The translations under genes and the position numbers were made by a program. Positions 1 through 9,300 of a stretch of 30,770 bases of DNA are shown here, one piece after another (the stretch's first letter is position 1; every line of letters begins with the position of its first letter). The stretch lies in assembly GCA_009602725.1 (NCBI GenBank), contig WELB01000067.1, positions 491,933 through 522,702 on the forward strand, written 5' to 3'. The notes under the pieces are model-generated. The model saw nothing but the letters and a program-made list of their open reading frames with translations. It ran no database searches and was not told where the DNA came from. The DNA comes from Spirogloea muscicola (lineage: Eukaryota > Streptophyta > Zygnematophyceae > Spirogloeales > Spirogloeaceae).

Positions 1-258
1 CGCGCCGTGCAAGCCTGGCCAACAGGTCGAGCCAGTGGGATCCGAGAGCCCCATGCACGTCCACAGCCAGGGGGACGAACTCGTCGGCAGCCGGGTGGTC
101 GGCGTGTTTGGCCGCCTTGCTGCGAGCGGCCTTTGCTGCAGCGTGGCCAGCCCGCGAGGCAGAAAGCCCCGGGTTGGAGCGGTCGACCACATCAGTGGTA
201 AAAAGGCCCAAGGCATTCCCACCCACCTCCCTCCCCTCACCTCCCACGTCAGCTCATC
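1..258 (-). pseudogene. Reverse-transcriptase-like C-terminal relic (edge-truncated)
   Basis: The minus strand is open from about base 258 to the left edge and reads as a coding tail. Visible pieces are DVVDRSNPG, then Ala/Lys-rich AAKAARSKAAKHADH, then FVPLAVDVHGALG. An Ala/Lys-rich stretch followed by F-x-P-L-A and a G-x-L/hydrophobic end is a common C-terminal pattern in non-LTR-type reverse-transcriptase proteins of algae and protists; that comparison is from memory. No start codon, no catalytic domain and no stop are inside the window, so this is a fragment. It runs off the left edge, and the sequence upstream of it (higher coordinates) does not continue the frame. It could also be the end of an unrelated host gene. 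Confidence 0.4.
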
Positions 259-1387
259 GGACTTGCCATTGCTCACAGGAGAAAAATATCGTGTATCTGA
301 AACAAACGAAGGCCAAATAGCCAAGTACACAGGCAAGCACAACTGAAGACCTACATTACCTACAGCAGATTAACCCGCTCAGTAACCACAGGTCAGAACA
401 TCAAGGTCGCCAAGCGATGCCTGAATACTGAATAGATGGCAGATATGAAGCCCTTCTGCACCCAACTAGAACTCGCCCAGCTTTCTTTGTTCTGCACTGC
501 CCACTGCGTAGCCAGTGATCTGCGTCGATGCTGGATCTTACAGGAGGGTGCCAAAAGCGCCCCTGTTTGAGCCCTGTTTGAGCGCCCTGTTTGAGCGCCC
601 TGTATGGGTTGCTGAGTGTTTCGTAGCTCCTTCATTCCGTGTGTACTTTAGCGTTTTCCATGGCCCCCTTGGAATTTTGTTCATTTTCTTGTTCGGCTGG
701 ACTTCTTGCGCAGTACTCCGGAATGCTGGTCCCGCCTTCGATCCCCGGGCGATGCAAATTTGTACCCAGGGGGGCAAGGTGTGCCCTGGCCGGTCGCGCC
801 GGCCCAGGGGCTTCGGCAAGCTGTCCCGGTGATCGTAGACGCCGAAGGCACCGTTGCCGAACGTGGAGATGGTGGAACTCGTATCAACCCAGGAACGGCC
901 AGGGGCTGTTGCTTGGTAAGGCGGCACCATAAAGCCTCACTTTTTGATTAACCAGTGGGCAGGATCTGGACTGATACTTGCCGCAAGGAGGAGGTCAACT
1001 GTGCTAAACATCCACTTTCATTCCACGGGAACCGCACGCCCTTTTTCTCCACCAGATGGTTTCCTGCTATAGTCTACGGAGTTGCCAGCATTGGTGGTGT
1101 GCTACTGCGCTCTACAGTCCAGGCTAAACCACGGCCTATGCTAAAAGAATGCGGCCAACAGGCCCGTCTTCCATCAACTTTTGCAGCACTGCAATCGTCT
1201 CTACCCTCGATGCTGTTGGTCTTGCACAGGGGGTGCTTGTTGCCGGTCCCAGCGTTGGGAATGCATTGGTATCCGAGGCTGCCTGTGCGGGCCACGGGGG
1301 TGTGACTGTTGCCGAGGCATGCACGGTGTCCAGTGCCTCGTTCAAGGTCGCTGGTTGACTGATGAGAGCACTCTGCGCCGGCTCTGG
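259..1387. other. Non-coding or decayed stretch, no gene recognised
   Basis: No frame on either strand shows a conserved domain or a chain of phase-compatible exons. The stretch holds a short tandem repeat at 557-606. Around 661-704 there is a diverged copy of the dispersed GGCCCC...GGGCTGG motif that recurs near 4.2, 4.5 and 5.0 kb. Minus-strand open frames at 1136-1345 are Pro/Ala/Thr-rich and may belong to the decayed ORF at 1388-1555. Confidence 0.5.
557..606 (+). repeat. Short tandem repeat, unit GCGCCCTGTTTGA
   Basis: Four imperfect copies of a 10-13 base unit ending in CCCTGTTTGA sit head to tail, and the last degrades to CCCTGTATG. Unit length differs between copies (10, 13 and 13 bases), as expected from replication slippage. 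Confidence 0.8.
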
Positions 1388-1555
1388 TCAGAGGTGACGC
1401 CAGCAGACGGATAGCTTGAGGGCCTCCAGCATGGTGGCGTCTGCCCAGTAGAGGCGCTTGAACAAGGCTCCAAAGAACACCACTTTCTCGCCCGGTAATC
1501 GGCGAAGGCCGTTCAGCTCTGCCACTGCGGCTGCGAGACTATCGTGGCAGCCGAA
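1388..1555 (-). pseudogene. Decayed ORF fragment, possibly retroelement gag or ORF1
   Basis: Read on the minus strand, this stretch gives a well-behaved peptide containing AELNGLRRLPGEKVVFFGAL and LYWADATMLEALKL. It ends in a stop at 1390-1388. Amphipathic, charged composition and downstream Pro/Thr-rich sequence resemble a gag-type region, and it lies among other element debris. I do not recognise the family. No start codon or complete domain is visible, so the relation to a retroelement rests only on context. Confidence 0.28.
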
Positions 1556-2089
1556 ATCGGCTGGTCTTTACCAGGCAAGGCGTCGGTGGCTCATTCGTGT
1601 GAATCCCACAAGATTGGTGAGGTGGCTGCAGACGCAGAAATATGCAGCGGACTCGCTTTTCAGGTCTGATCTGAAAGGAGTGTGTCCCAAGCTGGCCCCC
1701 CGACTGTGCGACGCCCATCAACCAGCCGGGCCAGATGCTGGATAAGTGAGGACCATTCCATACTGTCGCCGGATGGGGCACGGATAAAATTGGTTAGGCG
1801 GACTGGGCACCCCGCAGAATGCGACACCCGTCCGCTTCCCGGTTTTTATGGGCATTGCTATCACATCATCCGCTAATCGCTATCTGCTGATTATCGGTCA
1901 GCCCAATCCATTACACTACTCACCCTTAAATGGGAGTCCTACGTCGCGTCTCCGACCTCCGCCACGTCTCCGGCCTCCGCTGTCGTGCGATGTCCTGTCG
2001 GTGGCTCATTTGCGTCGGTGCTGACAAGGATGCGGAGGTGGCTGCTCATGTGGCTACTAAGGGCGCGTCATTCATCGATTTGGTGTGAA

Positions 2090-2138
2090 GATGGGGTCGC
2101 GAGGGCGGGGGCCTTCCACCCGCCCTCGCGACCCCATC
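2090..2138. repeat. Perfect 20-bp inverted repeat with 9-nt loop
   Basis: The left arm is 2090-2109 (starts GATGGGGTCGCG) and the right arm is 2119-2138 (ends CGCGACCCCATC). The arms are exactly complementary over 20 bp and enclose a 9-base loop, GGCCTTCCA. The arms are strongly GC-rich. No run of T follows that would suggest a bacterial-type terminator, and no open gene flanks it. It could be a foldback element, a hairpin RNA source or a palindrome left by a rearrangement. Confidence 0.95.
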
Positions 2139-2723
2139 TCCATTCTTTTGGGCTGGCCTCTCCCAGCCACCAGTTAATCTGGCCGCGCTTGCTCTTCCAC
2201 CCGCTTGGTCAGAAGTGGTGCTCAAGTTGTCGCCGAAGTACCACTTGGCGACGTTCGAGTTCAATTGCCGCCCAACTCCCGTCTGATGCAGGGGGCATCA
2301 CCCCATCGCTGCTCACGTCCCGCCGGACGCGGGGCGCACAACCAAACAGTCGCCCCAGTCTCGCGGGGAGCCCAACCCAATCAACTAATCGTGACAGCCT
2401 GGTCACGGCGTGCAGGTTTAATGCCGCCCATGTCACTACTGACACCGATGAGCAGTGCCATCTTGCCACCCAGACCACACCAAGCCCCTTAACTATAGAC
2501 CGAGAGAGCTCATGAAAGCACTTCGAAGGTGTGATTTGCCTCGATGAGCCGTGGAGGGATCGGCTAGGCAGTGGTGGGGAAATGGTAGATAGCAGTAGAT
2601 GCGAGTCTCGGGCTACGCTGGCCTTGAGACCTGGGGGACCAGATTGGCCAGATGGCTCACCCCAACAAACAATGTATTTACTTTCTTTCTCCGAGTAGCT
2701 CACTCGGCCCAGTCTCTTCCTTT
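2139..2723. other. Repeat-derived stretch, no gene recognised
   Basis: A half-copy of the dispersed motif (CCATTCTTTTGGGCTGGCCTC) lies at about 2140-2160, directly beside the hairpin. Open frames exist on both strands, including a long minus frame across 2209-3081, but their composition follows the GC-rich repeats and no domain is recognisable. Confidence 0.45.
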
Positions 2724-3006
2724 GGATGCTGCCAACCTTTGCCGCCGCCGCTGCCGTTGCCGCCGCCGCTGTTGCATTAGTAGGCGTAGCGCGCACGTCC
2801 AGGGCCACGCCAAGAAGGCGTGGGCATAGGAATGAGGCGCAACTTCCGCTAAAGAGCCTAAACCGGGGAGCTCCGCCTCCGGTCGCGTCAGACCGGCTCA
2901 CACTCGGTAAGCCACAAAGATCGTGCCCTTGTGTGTGTTCAGAGTGCAGCATCGAACATCGTCTCGAGCTGCTCAGAGGCTGTCGCATTACATTGCTCCA
3001 GCATTC
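2724..3006 (+). repeat. Direct repeat block, copy 1 (GCN tract plus conserved core)
   Basis: A GCC/GCT trinucleotide tract at about 2740-2776 is followed by a core at 2881-3006. The core contains GACCGGCTCACACTCGGTAA, then CACAAAGATCGTGCCCTTGTG, then GCTGCTCAGAGGCTGTCGCA. The same order of pieces recurs at 3348-3643. The two blocks bracket the integrase relic, so they may be degenerate long terminal repeats or a local duplication. Confidence 0.65.
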
Positions 3007-3078
3007 CTTGTGTTTTGCATTCCTTGACGTCGTGCCGGATCGCGGTTCTAAGCGTGCGACTTGTCTCTCGACCATCTC

Positions 3079-3260
3079 CAATTTTCATATGAACTCATTA
3101 TGATTGAGCATTTTTCTAAGTTGGTCGAGGTGGTCGTTATCCCAGGCAAATCTAGCACGTATATTGCTGAAGCGTTCCTGGACCAGGTGTTATCACGGTT
3201 TGGTGCTTGTGCTGAAGTACTGACGATCGTGGATCTGAATTCCAGGGTGACTTCCGCTGG
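3079..3260 (+). pseudogene. Ty3/gypsy-type retrotransposon integrase core, relic
   Basis: The plus frame reads a retroviral-type integrase core: MIEHFSK, then PGKSS, then a helix ending FLDQVLSRFGACAEVL. It should be followed by a TD-(x)-G-EFQG motif. That motif is present (DRGSEFQGDF, about 3223-3255) but in another frame, so a frameshift falls just after VLT at about 3220. The usual catalytic Asp in MIDHFSK is Glu here. No flanking reverse transcriptase, RNase H or zinc-knuckle region is found, and the frame degenerates after 3260. This is a dead fragment of an LTR-retrotransposon pol gene (established family pattern; the fragment status is seen directly). Interpretation as Ty3/gypsy rather than another integrase group is from motif spacing only. 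Confidence 0.75.
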
Positions 3261-3347
3261 TGTGGCTCTTTAGCGGCAATTGCGTGAACACCTTTACCAC
3301 GACCTCTTGACGTGACACTGAACGCGAGCGATGCTCGTGTTGTAAGA

Positions 3348-3479
3348 GCGGCGATGGCGGCGGCAGTGACAGCAGCAGCAGCAGCAGCGATAGCGGCAGC
3401 AGCGGCAGCAGCGGCAGCAGCGGCAGCAGCAGCAGCAGCGACGGCGGCAGCGGCGGCAGCGGCAGCGGCGACAGCGGCA
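3348..3479 (+). repeat. GCN microsatellite (GCA/GCG)n
   Basis: About 130 bases of mixed GCA, GCG and GAC triplets form a trinucleotide microsatellite. It makes all-Ala frames on plus and Leu/Pro-rich frames on minus; those frames are composition artefacts, not genes. The tract heads the second direct repeat block. Confidence 0.95.
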
Positions 3480-3643
3480 AAAGTCAGAGGAAGAGACGGA
3501 GCCGAGGTCCTTCCGTTGCCGGCACGTAAGACCGGACTACACTCGGTAAGCTACAAAGCATTGTGACCTTGTGTGTTGTTGAGAGCAGCTGACAAGCATT
3601 ACCTTGCGTTGCTCTGAGGTGTTGCATACATCCAGCACCTTCC
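3480..3643 (+). repeat. Direct repeat block, copy 2 (conserved core)
   Basis: The core at 3521-3643 matches 2881-3006 with substitutions and small indels: AAGACCGGACTACACTCGGT, CTACAAAGCATTGTGACCTT, then TTGCTCTGAGGTGTTGCAT. It follows the GCN tract at 3348-3479 just as copy 1 follows its own GCC tract. Confidence 0.65.
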
Positions 3644-3670
3644 AGCAAGAGTGCATATTGCATCATTGCT

Positions 3671-3935
3671 TGGACACACAATTCTTCTACATTAAGGCTT
3701 GGAGCCTGTCCGAAGTAGATAGGCCTGGGCTTGGCCCCCATTACGAAGTAGATAGGCTGGGCTAGGCCCCCGTTCTGGCTCGAGTCCTGATGACATTCAC
3801 TTTGCTAAACATGTGTGGGTGGACACACGACTCTTCTACATCAAGGCTTGGAGCCCATCCGAAGTAGATAGGCCTGGGCTTGGCCCCCGTTACGAAGTAG
3901 ATAGGCTGGGCTAGGTCCCCGTGCTGGCTCCAGAC
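3671..3935 (+). repeat. Two 116-bp direct copies, period 149 bp
   Basis: Copy 1 is 3671-3786 and copy 2 is 3820-3935, aligned without indels and with only scattered substitutions. Each begins TGGACACACRAYTCTTCTAC. Each contains two internal sub-copies of GAAGTAGATAGGC(C)TGGGCT followed by GGCCCCC, spaced about 32 bp. The nested structure points to two rounds of duplication. Confidence 0.93.
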
Positions 3936-3944
3936 ACTATCTCT

Positions 3945-4081
3945 GTTATGGAAACCGAGTTACAACTTATTACGTGTGCAAGCAACGAGATATTCAATGA
4001 AGTACTCACTGCAGGTCCTGAGGAATATGGTTGAGTCCGAAGAATCTTGAACCAATAAGTAGTAACTCGGTTTCCGTAACG
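3945..4081. repeat. MITE-like inverted repeat with 28-bp arms
   Basis: The left arm 3945-3972 (GTTATGGAAACCGAGTTAC...) and right arm 4054-4081 (...GTAACTCGGTTTCCGTAACG) are inverted copies matching at 25 of 27 aligned positions. They enclose about 81 bp. Size and layout resemble a miniature inverted-repeat element. No obvious target-site duplication is seen at the ends. Confidence 0.85.
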
Positions 4082-4160
4082 CGACTGGGAAGCAATGGGT
4101 CGAATAAGTGAATGTGAAGGAAAATCGACGTGGCAATCTGGCTTGCAATATTGTCATATG

Positions 4161-4240
4161 AAGAAGTGGCTCTCCCAATGGGGGCAAGGGCTGTGAGAAG
4201 CCAGCCCGAAAAGAATTGACAAGGTTCGAAGGGGCCAAAC
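4161..4240 (+). repeat. Dispersed repeat, copy A (80 bp)
   Basis: This 80-base sequence (AAGAAGTGGCTCTCCCAATG ... GAAGGGGCCAAAC) recurs at 4484-4563 with a single mismatch, 323 bases away. The right half, AGCCCGAAAAGAATTGACAA followed by GGTTCGAAGGGGCC, is the most widespread part of a family seen in both orientations elsewhere in the window. Confidence 0.95.
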
Positions 4241-4427
4241 GTCATATGAGCGATCTGATTAGAGACAGACTCAGGCGTGGGACTGCGGCTGAGAGGTCCA
4301 CACGCGCGCTGGCCGCGCTCAGGGTCTCGGCGGAGTGCCACTTTTTCCTGCTTCGAGTCATTCTGATGTGTTGTTGCTCACTCGTGGTTACTGCCCTCTG
4401 CATCATTATTGGTGTGTAGTTTTGTAT

Positions 4428-4563
4428 TTGGAACATTGTCCATTCTTTCTTGGGCTGGCTTTGCTAGCCCCCCCTTCTCTCAGAAGAAGTGGCTCTCCCA
4501 ATGGGGGCAAGGGCTGTGAGAAGCCAGCCCGAAAAGAAATGACAAGGTTCGAAGGGGCCAAAC
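4428..4563. repeat. Dispersed repeat, copy B, with inverted partner arm
   Basis: Bases 4484-4563 repeat copy A at 79 of 80 positions. In addition, 4428-4460 (TTGGAACATTGTCC ... GGGCTGGCT) is an inverted, diverged copy of 4522-4553 (AGCCAGCCCGAAAAG ... GGTTCGAA). The pair forms an approximately 126-base foldback with 32-base arms. This suggests the dispersed family is a miniature inverted-repeat element whose single arms persist elsewhere. Confidence 0.8.
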
Positions 4564-6387
4564 TACGAGCTAAGCAGCGACTGCGGGGCCTGAAGAGGCT
4601 ATGGCAGAACGGGGGAGGATGGACCACTTGGTAGTTACGAGTGAGGAGCCTCACATCCGACAGACTAGCTGCCGGTAAACTATCCCCCTTCTCTCAGGGC
4701 GAGCACTTCCTATTAGCGGGGGGGGGGCCCCAACCCACTGGGGGCTGGGCTGTGCCACGTGGCAGAGACGGCCCACACTGGCAGGCCTGATCCCCAGCGA
4801 CGGTCGTTCGGTACACGCGGCAGCCACGAGAGGCCCGTCACGTGCAGCGGCCACTTGGCCGCGATCCGAAGCGCCAGCCCGCTGGCTTCACGTGCGGCGC
4901 GTGCTCCCGGAGTTGCAATCGGGTGGGGGGCCCCCCTCCGCTGCTTCAGGAGATCCCTGGAAGTAGCTCCTTGCGTAAAATCACTAAGCTCTTCTATTCA
5001 GCAGAGGGTTACGGCTGCGACTGGCCAGCCCAGATAAAAGAATGAACAGAACTCGAAGAGGCCAGCAACTCCAAGGAGCCAGAAAAGCGCTGAGCACACA
5101 GCGACTCAAGTGGCAATGGCGCTGAACATCCCCTGTTGAGCAGCCGCCTGGTCTAGAACCAAGTCTTCTGAAGGTGGCGAGGGCTGTAAAAAGCCAAGCC
5201 CAGTAACAGTGGGCAGAGTCCAAAAGGGCCAGAAGGCACACAGCTTTGCCCTATTAAAGAGAGAGAAATAGAGAACGACAAAGAATGAGGGGCCAGAACA
5301 GCGCTAGAGCACACAGCGACTCAAGTGGCCACTGGGTGCTCAGTCTCCCCTAGTGAGCAGCCGCAGCAGAGAAACTAGTCTTCAGGTAGTAGGTGCCCTG
5401 TCTGTATCCAGAGGCTGCAGCTAAAGCGCGACTGGCACGCACATGCACTGCGTGTGCCATTGACCGCTGCAGCATTACTGACAGGCGCATGCGATACACC
5501 TGGGCGAGAGAGCCTGCCGTGATGATATTGGCCTGCTCCCGTGTTGTCGCCGACATATCCTACAGTTGCGGTCTTGTCACGCCTGTGAAGCCCTTGCCCG
5601 CCGGACTCACTGCACCTTGCCACGGGCCTTGCTCTGCCCCCATCCCCTCCTCGCCTCCCACGCCTGCTCTGGGCTCTTAGATCGCCAGGAAGGCTAGTGG
5701 CAGGCGGCTGTGCGCAAGGTTTAATTGCGCACCGGGTGCTTACAGGAGCTGGTTCTTGCCATGTCACTTGCTGGCAGGACTTGTGATAGGGTGCGAAGTG
5801 AACAATGGGAACTTGACGCAAGGCAAAGACGAGAGGGTGGCCCCATGTGTTACCTAAGATGTCGGACACATTGGCCTGACAGCAACAAGTCTCATCAACT
5901 GGTACAGGGAAGAAGCAGAACCTCATGTAGATTGGCTGTGTGGAAACTTCTAACAAGGGGGTCCAATGGGGGGAGCAATGCTTGCTGGCGCTGCTCCTCA
6001 GCCTATGCAATCATCCTAGACTATGTACGGTGGCCCCGCAATTGGGGCCTTCAGTTGCCATCTGTTGCAAATTGACAGAATGCAACCATCGTCTTGTCCC
6101 ACCAGAGCCGGGAAACATCTTCAGGCACTTTAGTCCTAAGACTTGCACTAGCTCTACTTCAAGCCTCTCCTAAGCTACCTACGGCTCTGACACTGCATCC
6201 TAGCTTCTCTCATACGCACAGGTGCTGCACATGCATCGCCTAATTTATTTGCTGTTGCATACCAAACGCCTAATGCGAAAGGGGTTGACAGACTGCAAAC
6301 TCCACAGAGTCGCCCAGCCGTCAACACCACACAATATTGCTCCGAGCTACTGATTGAAGCGATTATTCTGCGCTACTGGCAGTACCT
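4564..6387. other. Intergenic, repeat remnants, no gene recognised
   Basis: Diverged half-copies of the dispersed repeat lie at 5022-5066 and about 5176-5230, and a CCCCCTTCTCTCAG motif shared with 4470-4482 is at about 4684-4697. A long minus-strand open frame across 5375-6010 is Ser/Arg/Pro-rich, begins without ATG and shows no domain. The last 300 bases before 6388 would hold the 3' end of the minus-strand gene that stops at 6388. Confidence 0.5.
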
Positions 6388-9300
6388 TCAGTTGGGGGCT
6401 TTGCTCCCCTGCTTTACCATGAGGTAGTTGAGTTGGCCCGTGCCCTCCTCGCTCAAGAAGGTGCTCTCCCAGAGTTCCTCCGCTGGACCCTTGAAGAACC
6501 GGCGATCCTCATATGAATCACAGAGTAGAATCACCACGTCGTCACTGGTGGCGGCATGCAACTTCTGCCAGAAGATAGCCCACTTGCTCGGCACCTTGCC
6601 CTTCATGGCCTCGATCACTGAGTATGTCAGCGACACAACCGCACAGTCCTTCAGGGACACATTGTGCTCCTGCAGGTCTTCGAGGCCCCTGGCCTCAAAG
6701 GTCCCGACGCCCTTGAGCGATATAGCCTGACCGACTTTGTCCCACCCCTGGCCCCACTTGTGATGAACATTATCTGGGCCGTAACCGACCACATCAACGT
6801 CCATATCTACGCCCATCCTGTGCAGGAACAAGCGCAGGCCTGCACCATTGCAGCCTGGGCCACTTCCAATGCTGGCAAACTTCCCACCTGCTTCCTTCAA
6901 CTTCATCCGCAAGTGCTTGAAGGCTCCCAGGGTCTCCGCTTTCAGAAGAGCCTCGTACAATTCCAGCTCCCTGTCCACAAACCTCCTCGTCAGGTCCATG
7001 ACCAGCATCCCGTTACAGGTCACCACGCGGCTGTCTGCCGCCTTGGCCTCACGCACATCCCAGCTCCTTGTTTGCTCGTCGTCAGCAGCCCAGGCAGCTG
7101 CAAAAGTGAGGTTGGAAAAGGACTTGGCTAGAGCTGCAGCCTGCATCATCAAGATCCTGGCAAGAATGCTTGCGGAAGAAGGCCCACTCTTAGCTGGCAT
7201 TCCCTTCCGCTGTGGCTGCTGCAAATCAGAAGCTTGCGCGATTGTCGACAGATCATCGGCAACTGGACCGGCCACCAATGAAGATGTTCCACCGACTTCC
7301 TGATTGAGCCCCTCTGAGCTTGTAATTCCTGCTGTGGAGCCCTTATCCTTGTCCACATCCCCTGCCGAGAGGGTTGACTCGGTCTCTTCAGCAATTTGTT
7401 TCAATAGTTGCTGAAGAAGGTCCTCTATGACACCGTCCTCAGGGCCTCGTCTCTTTGTGTAATGCCACTCCTGCAAGAGGCATCTCTCAACAGTGAGGTG
7501 AACGCAAGCAAGACAGTGAACTTGCTATTGCAGCTGCAGCTCATGTTCACAACCAATTTGACGTACTCTACATCTGAGTGATGACTGCGACAAATATACC
7601 GAAAACAGATAGACTGAGCTCTGATCCACTATACTCAAGTAGGTAGTATGTCAAATACAGTGAATGCTCATTGCAATCGTGACCAATGATGTACTCAGAG
7701 CAGAAAGTACTAATAGTAAGACAACATGCTCACCAGGGGGCTTGACAAAGGGGGTGCCAGTGGCGTTGATGGCAGATTCTTCTTGCTGCAAGCAGGAAAC
7801 AGAGTGCTCTAGCATCTCTCAGTTTGTCGAAACGAAACAATCATCTAGCCTGTAACCAGGTAGAGGCCCAGGTTTTAGGAGCTTGTGCATGCCCCTACTG
7901 GCTTGAGTGTGCATCTTACAAGATGAAGCATGGCTGACTTTTGCAAGGGCACTTAGGTAAATACCTGGATGTGCGTCGAGGCATTGCTGGAAGGTCAACA
8001 TACTGTTTCGGGATAGGTCTTGGCAATCTTGCAAAATATCTGCACTCTCACAACAGAAATTTCCTCTTTAAGGCGTCAACAAAGTTGGCAAAACAGCTGA
8101 ACAATGTCTTATAACCTTCAGCGCATGACCAACCACTTCAGTATACATTCTCCCATGAGCATCCTCTACCTGATGGCAAGCACCGCCTTCCTCTCTCAAC
8201 ACCACTGACATGCAATCTAGAAGGGCAATAAGAACATCGCTAAGACCTCGAGATCACCTGTTGCTTTGTGTGCTAGCAGAAGCTTCACTAGTCGCCATCT
8301 CCACTGCGTCATGGCCAACACCAACCACTTGTGCCGCATGTGGAGCTCTGGAAGCACAACAAATCCCAGTAAATGCCCAGAACAAGTGCCTGCCTGAGAA
8401 TTGGCAGATCTCAGGCATCATAGGAGGTCGCATAGTGGGACGGAGTGCATGGACCACTTATCAAAGAAGGAAAGCAGACGGCACCCTTGCACATCAGCCA
8501 CCAAATGGCAGCAAGTGTGGAGATGACATACCTGCTTATTGAGCTGCCCCCTTGGACACGGTTTGGAGGTCGGTAAGATGCAGTGGATGCTTGGCTGCAC
8601 AAGCCAATCCAGAGCTACAATCAAACACTCACCCTCTAGGAGCACAGCAGATTACCACCATGAAGTGATGGCAATCTACTGATATACGTCTATATGGCAA
8701 ATGCCAATTCAACATGCTAAACACATCAGCAATAGGATACAACAGGACCCATGCAAGAATCTGAATGTACTATGTAGACTTATACGCTGTAGACAGAGAC
8801 ATATACTTGCCTAGTCGGTGCATAGTGATGCATCAGATAGGAAAGGTGCAAACTGACCTTGCACAATCTGACTCATCTGCAAAGTCTACTGGAAACACCA
8901 CTGGTATAGATGCGGTACTGGGTGCTGAAGAATGTAAATATACAAATTGCTCAGCGTCAAATGCACACGCGTTGGTATGGTAGTGCAAGATGCTGCCACA
9001 GATGTTGATATCCTGAATTGACTTTTATGCATGTCGGACGTTCACCTGGTGATAGAGAGCGGGACGAGCCAGGCGACAGGAGGGGTGGAGACGGAGATCC
9101 AGGAGCGAGGACGGAGGCTGGCGAAAGAGGAGCATGACTGACGAGGTGATATTGACTGGCTGGAGGAAGCATCCGATGATCAAGATCCGGTGGGCTACAC
9201 AACAGAACAGCACAGCCAAAAGTCAGCGGCTACAGTGATACAGACTTGCCTGCATGGTAGAGTTGCCACACAATTGACCTCAGCGGTGCTTGCAAGCACA

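Noticed and set aside
2209-3081. Long minus-strand open frame (290 codons)
   Set aside because: It runs antisense through repeat block 1, is Ser/Arg/Ala-rich from GC content and trinucleotide tracts, and shows no domain.
3193-3566. Poly-Ala (plus) and poly-Leu/Pro (minus) open frames
   Set aside because: They are simple translations of the GCN microsatellite.
5375-6010. Minus-strand open frame of 211 codons
   Set aside because: No ATG start, no recognisable motif, low-complexity Arg/Gly/Ser stretches and no phase-compatible neighbours.
8062-8255. Minus-strand frame LSDVLIALLDCMSVVL...VVGHALKVIRHC
   Set aside because: It looks helical and could be an exon, but it ends in a stop, and the neighbouring exons 8594-8532 and 8039-7965 join in perfect phase without it. 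An alternative exon is not excluded.
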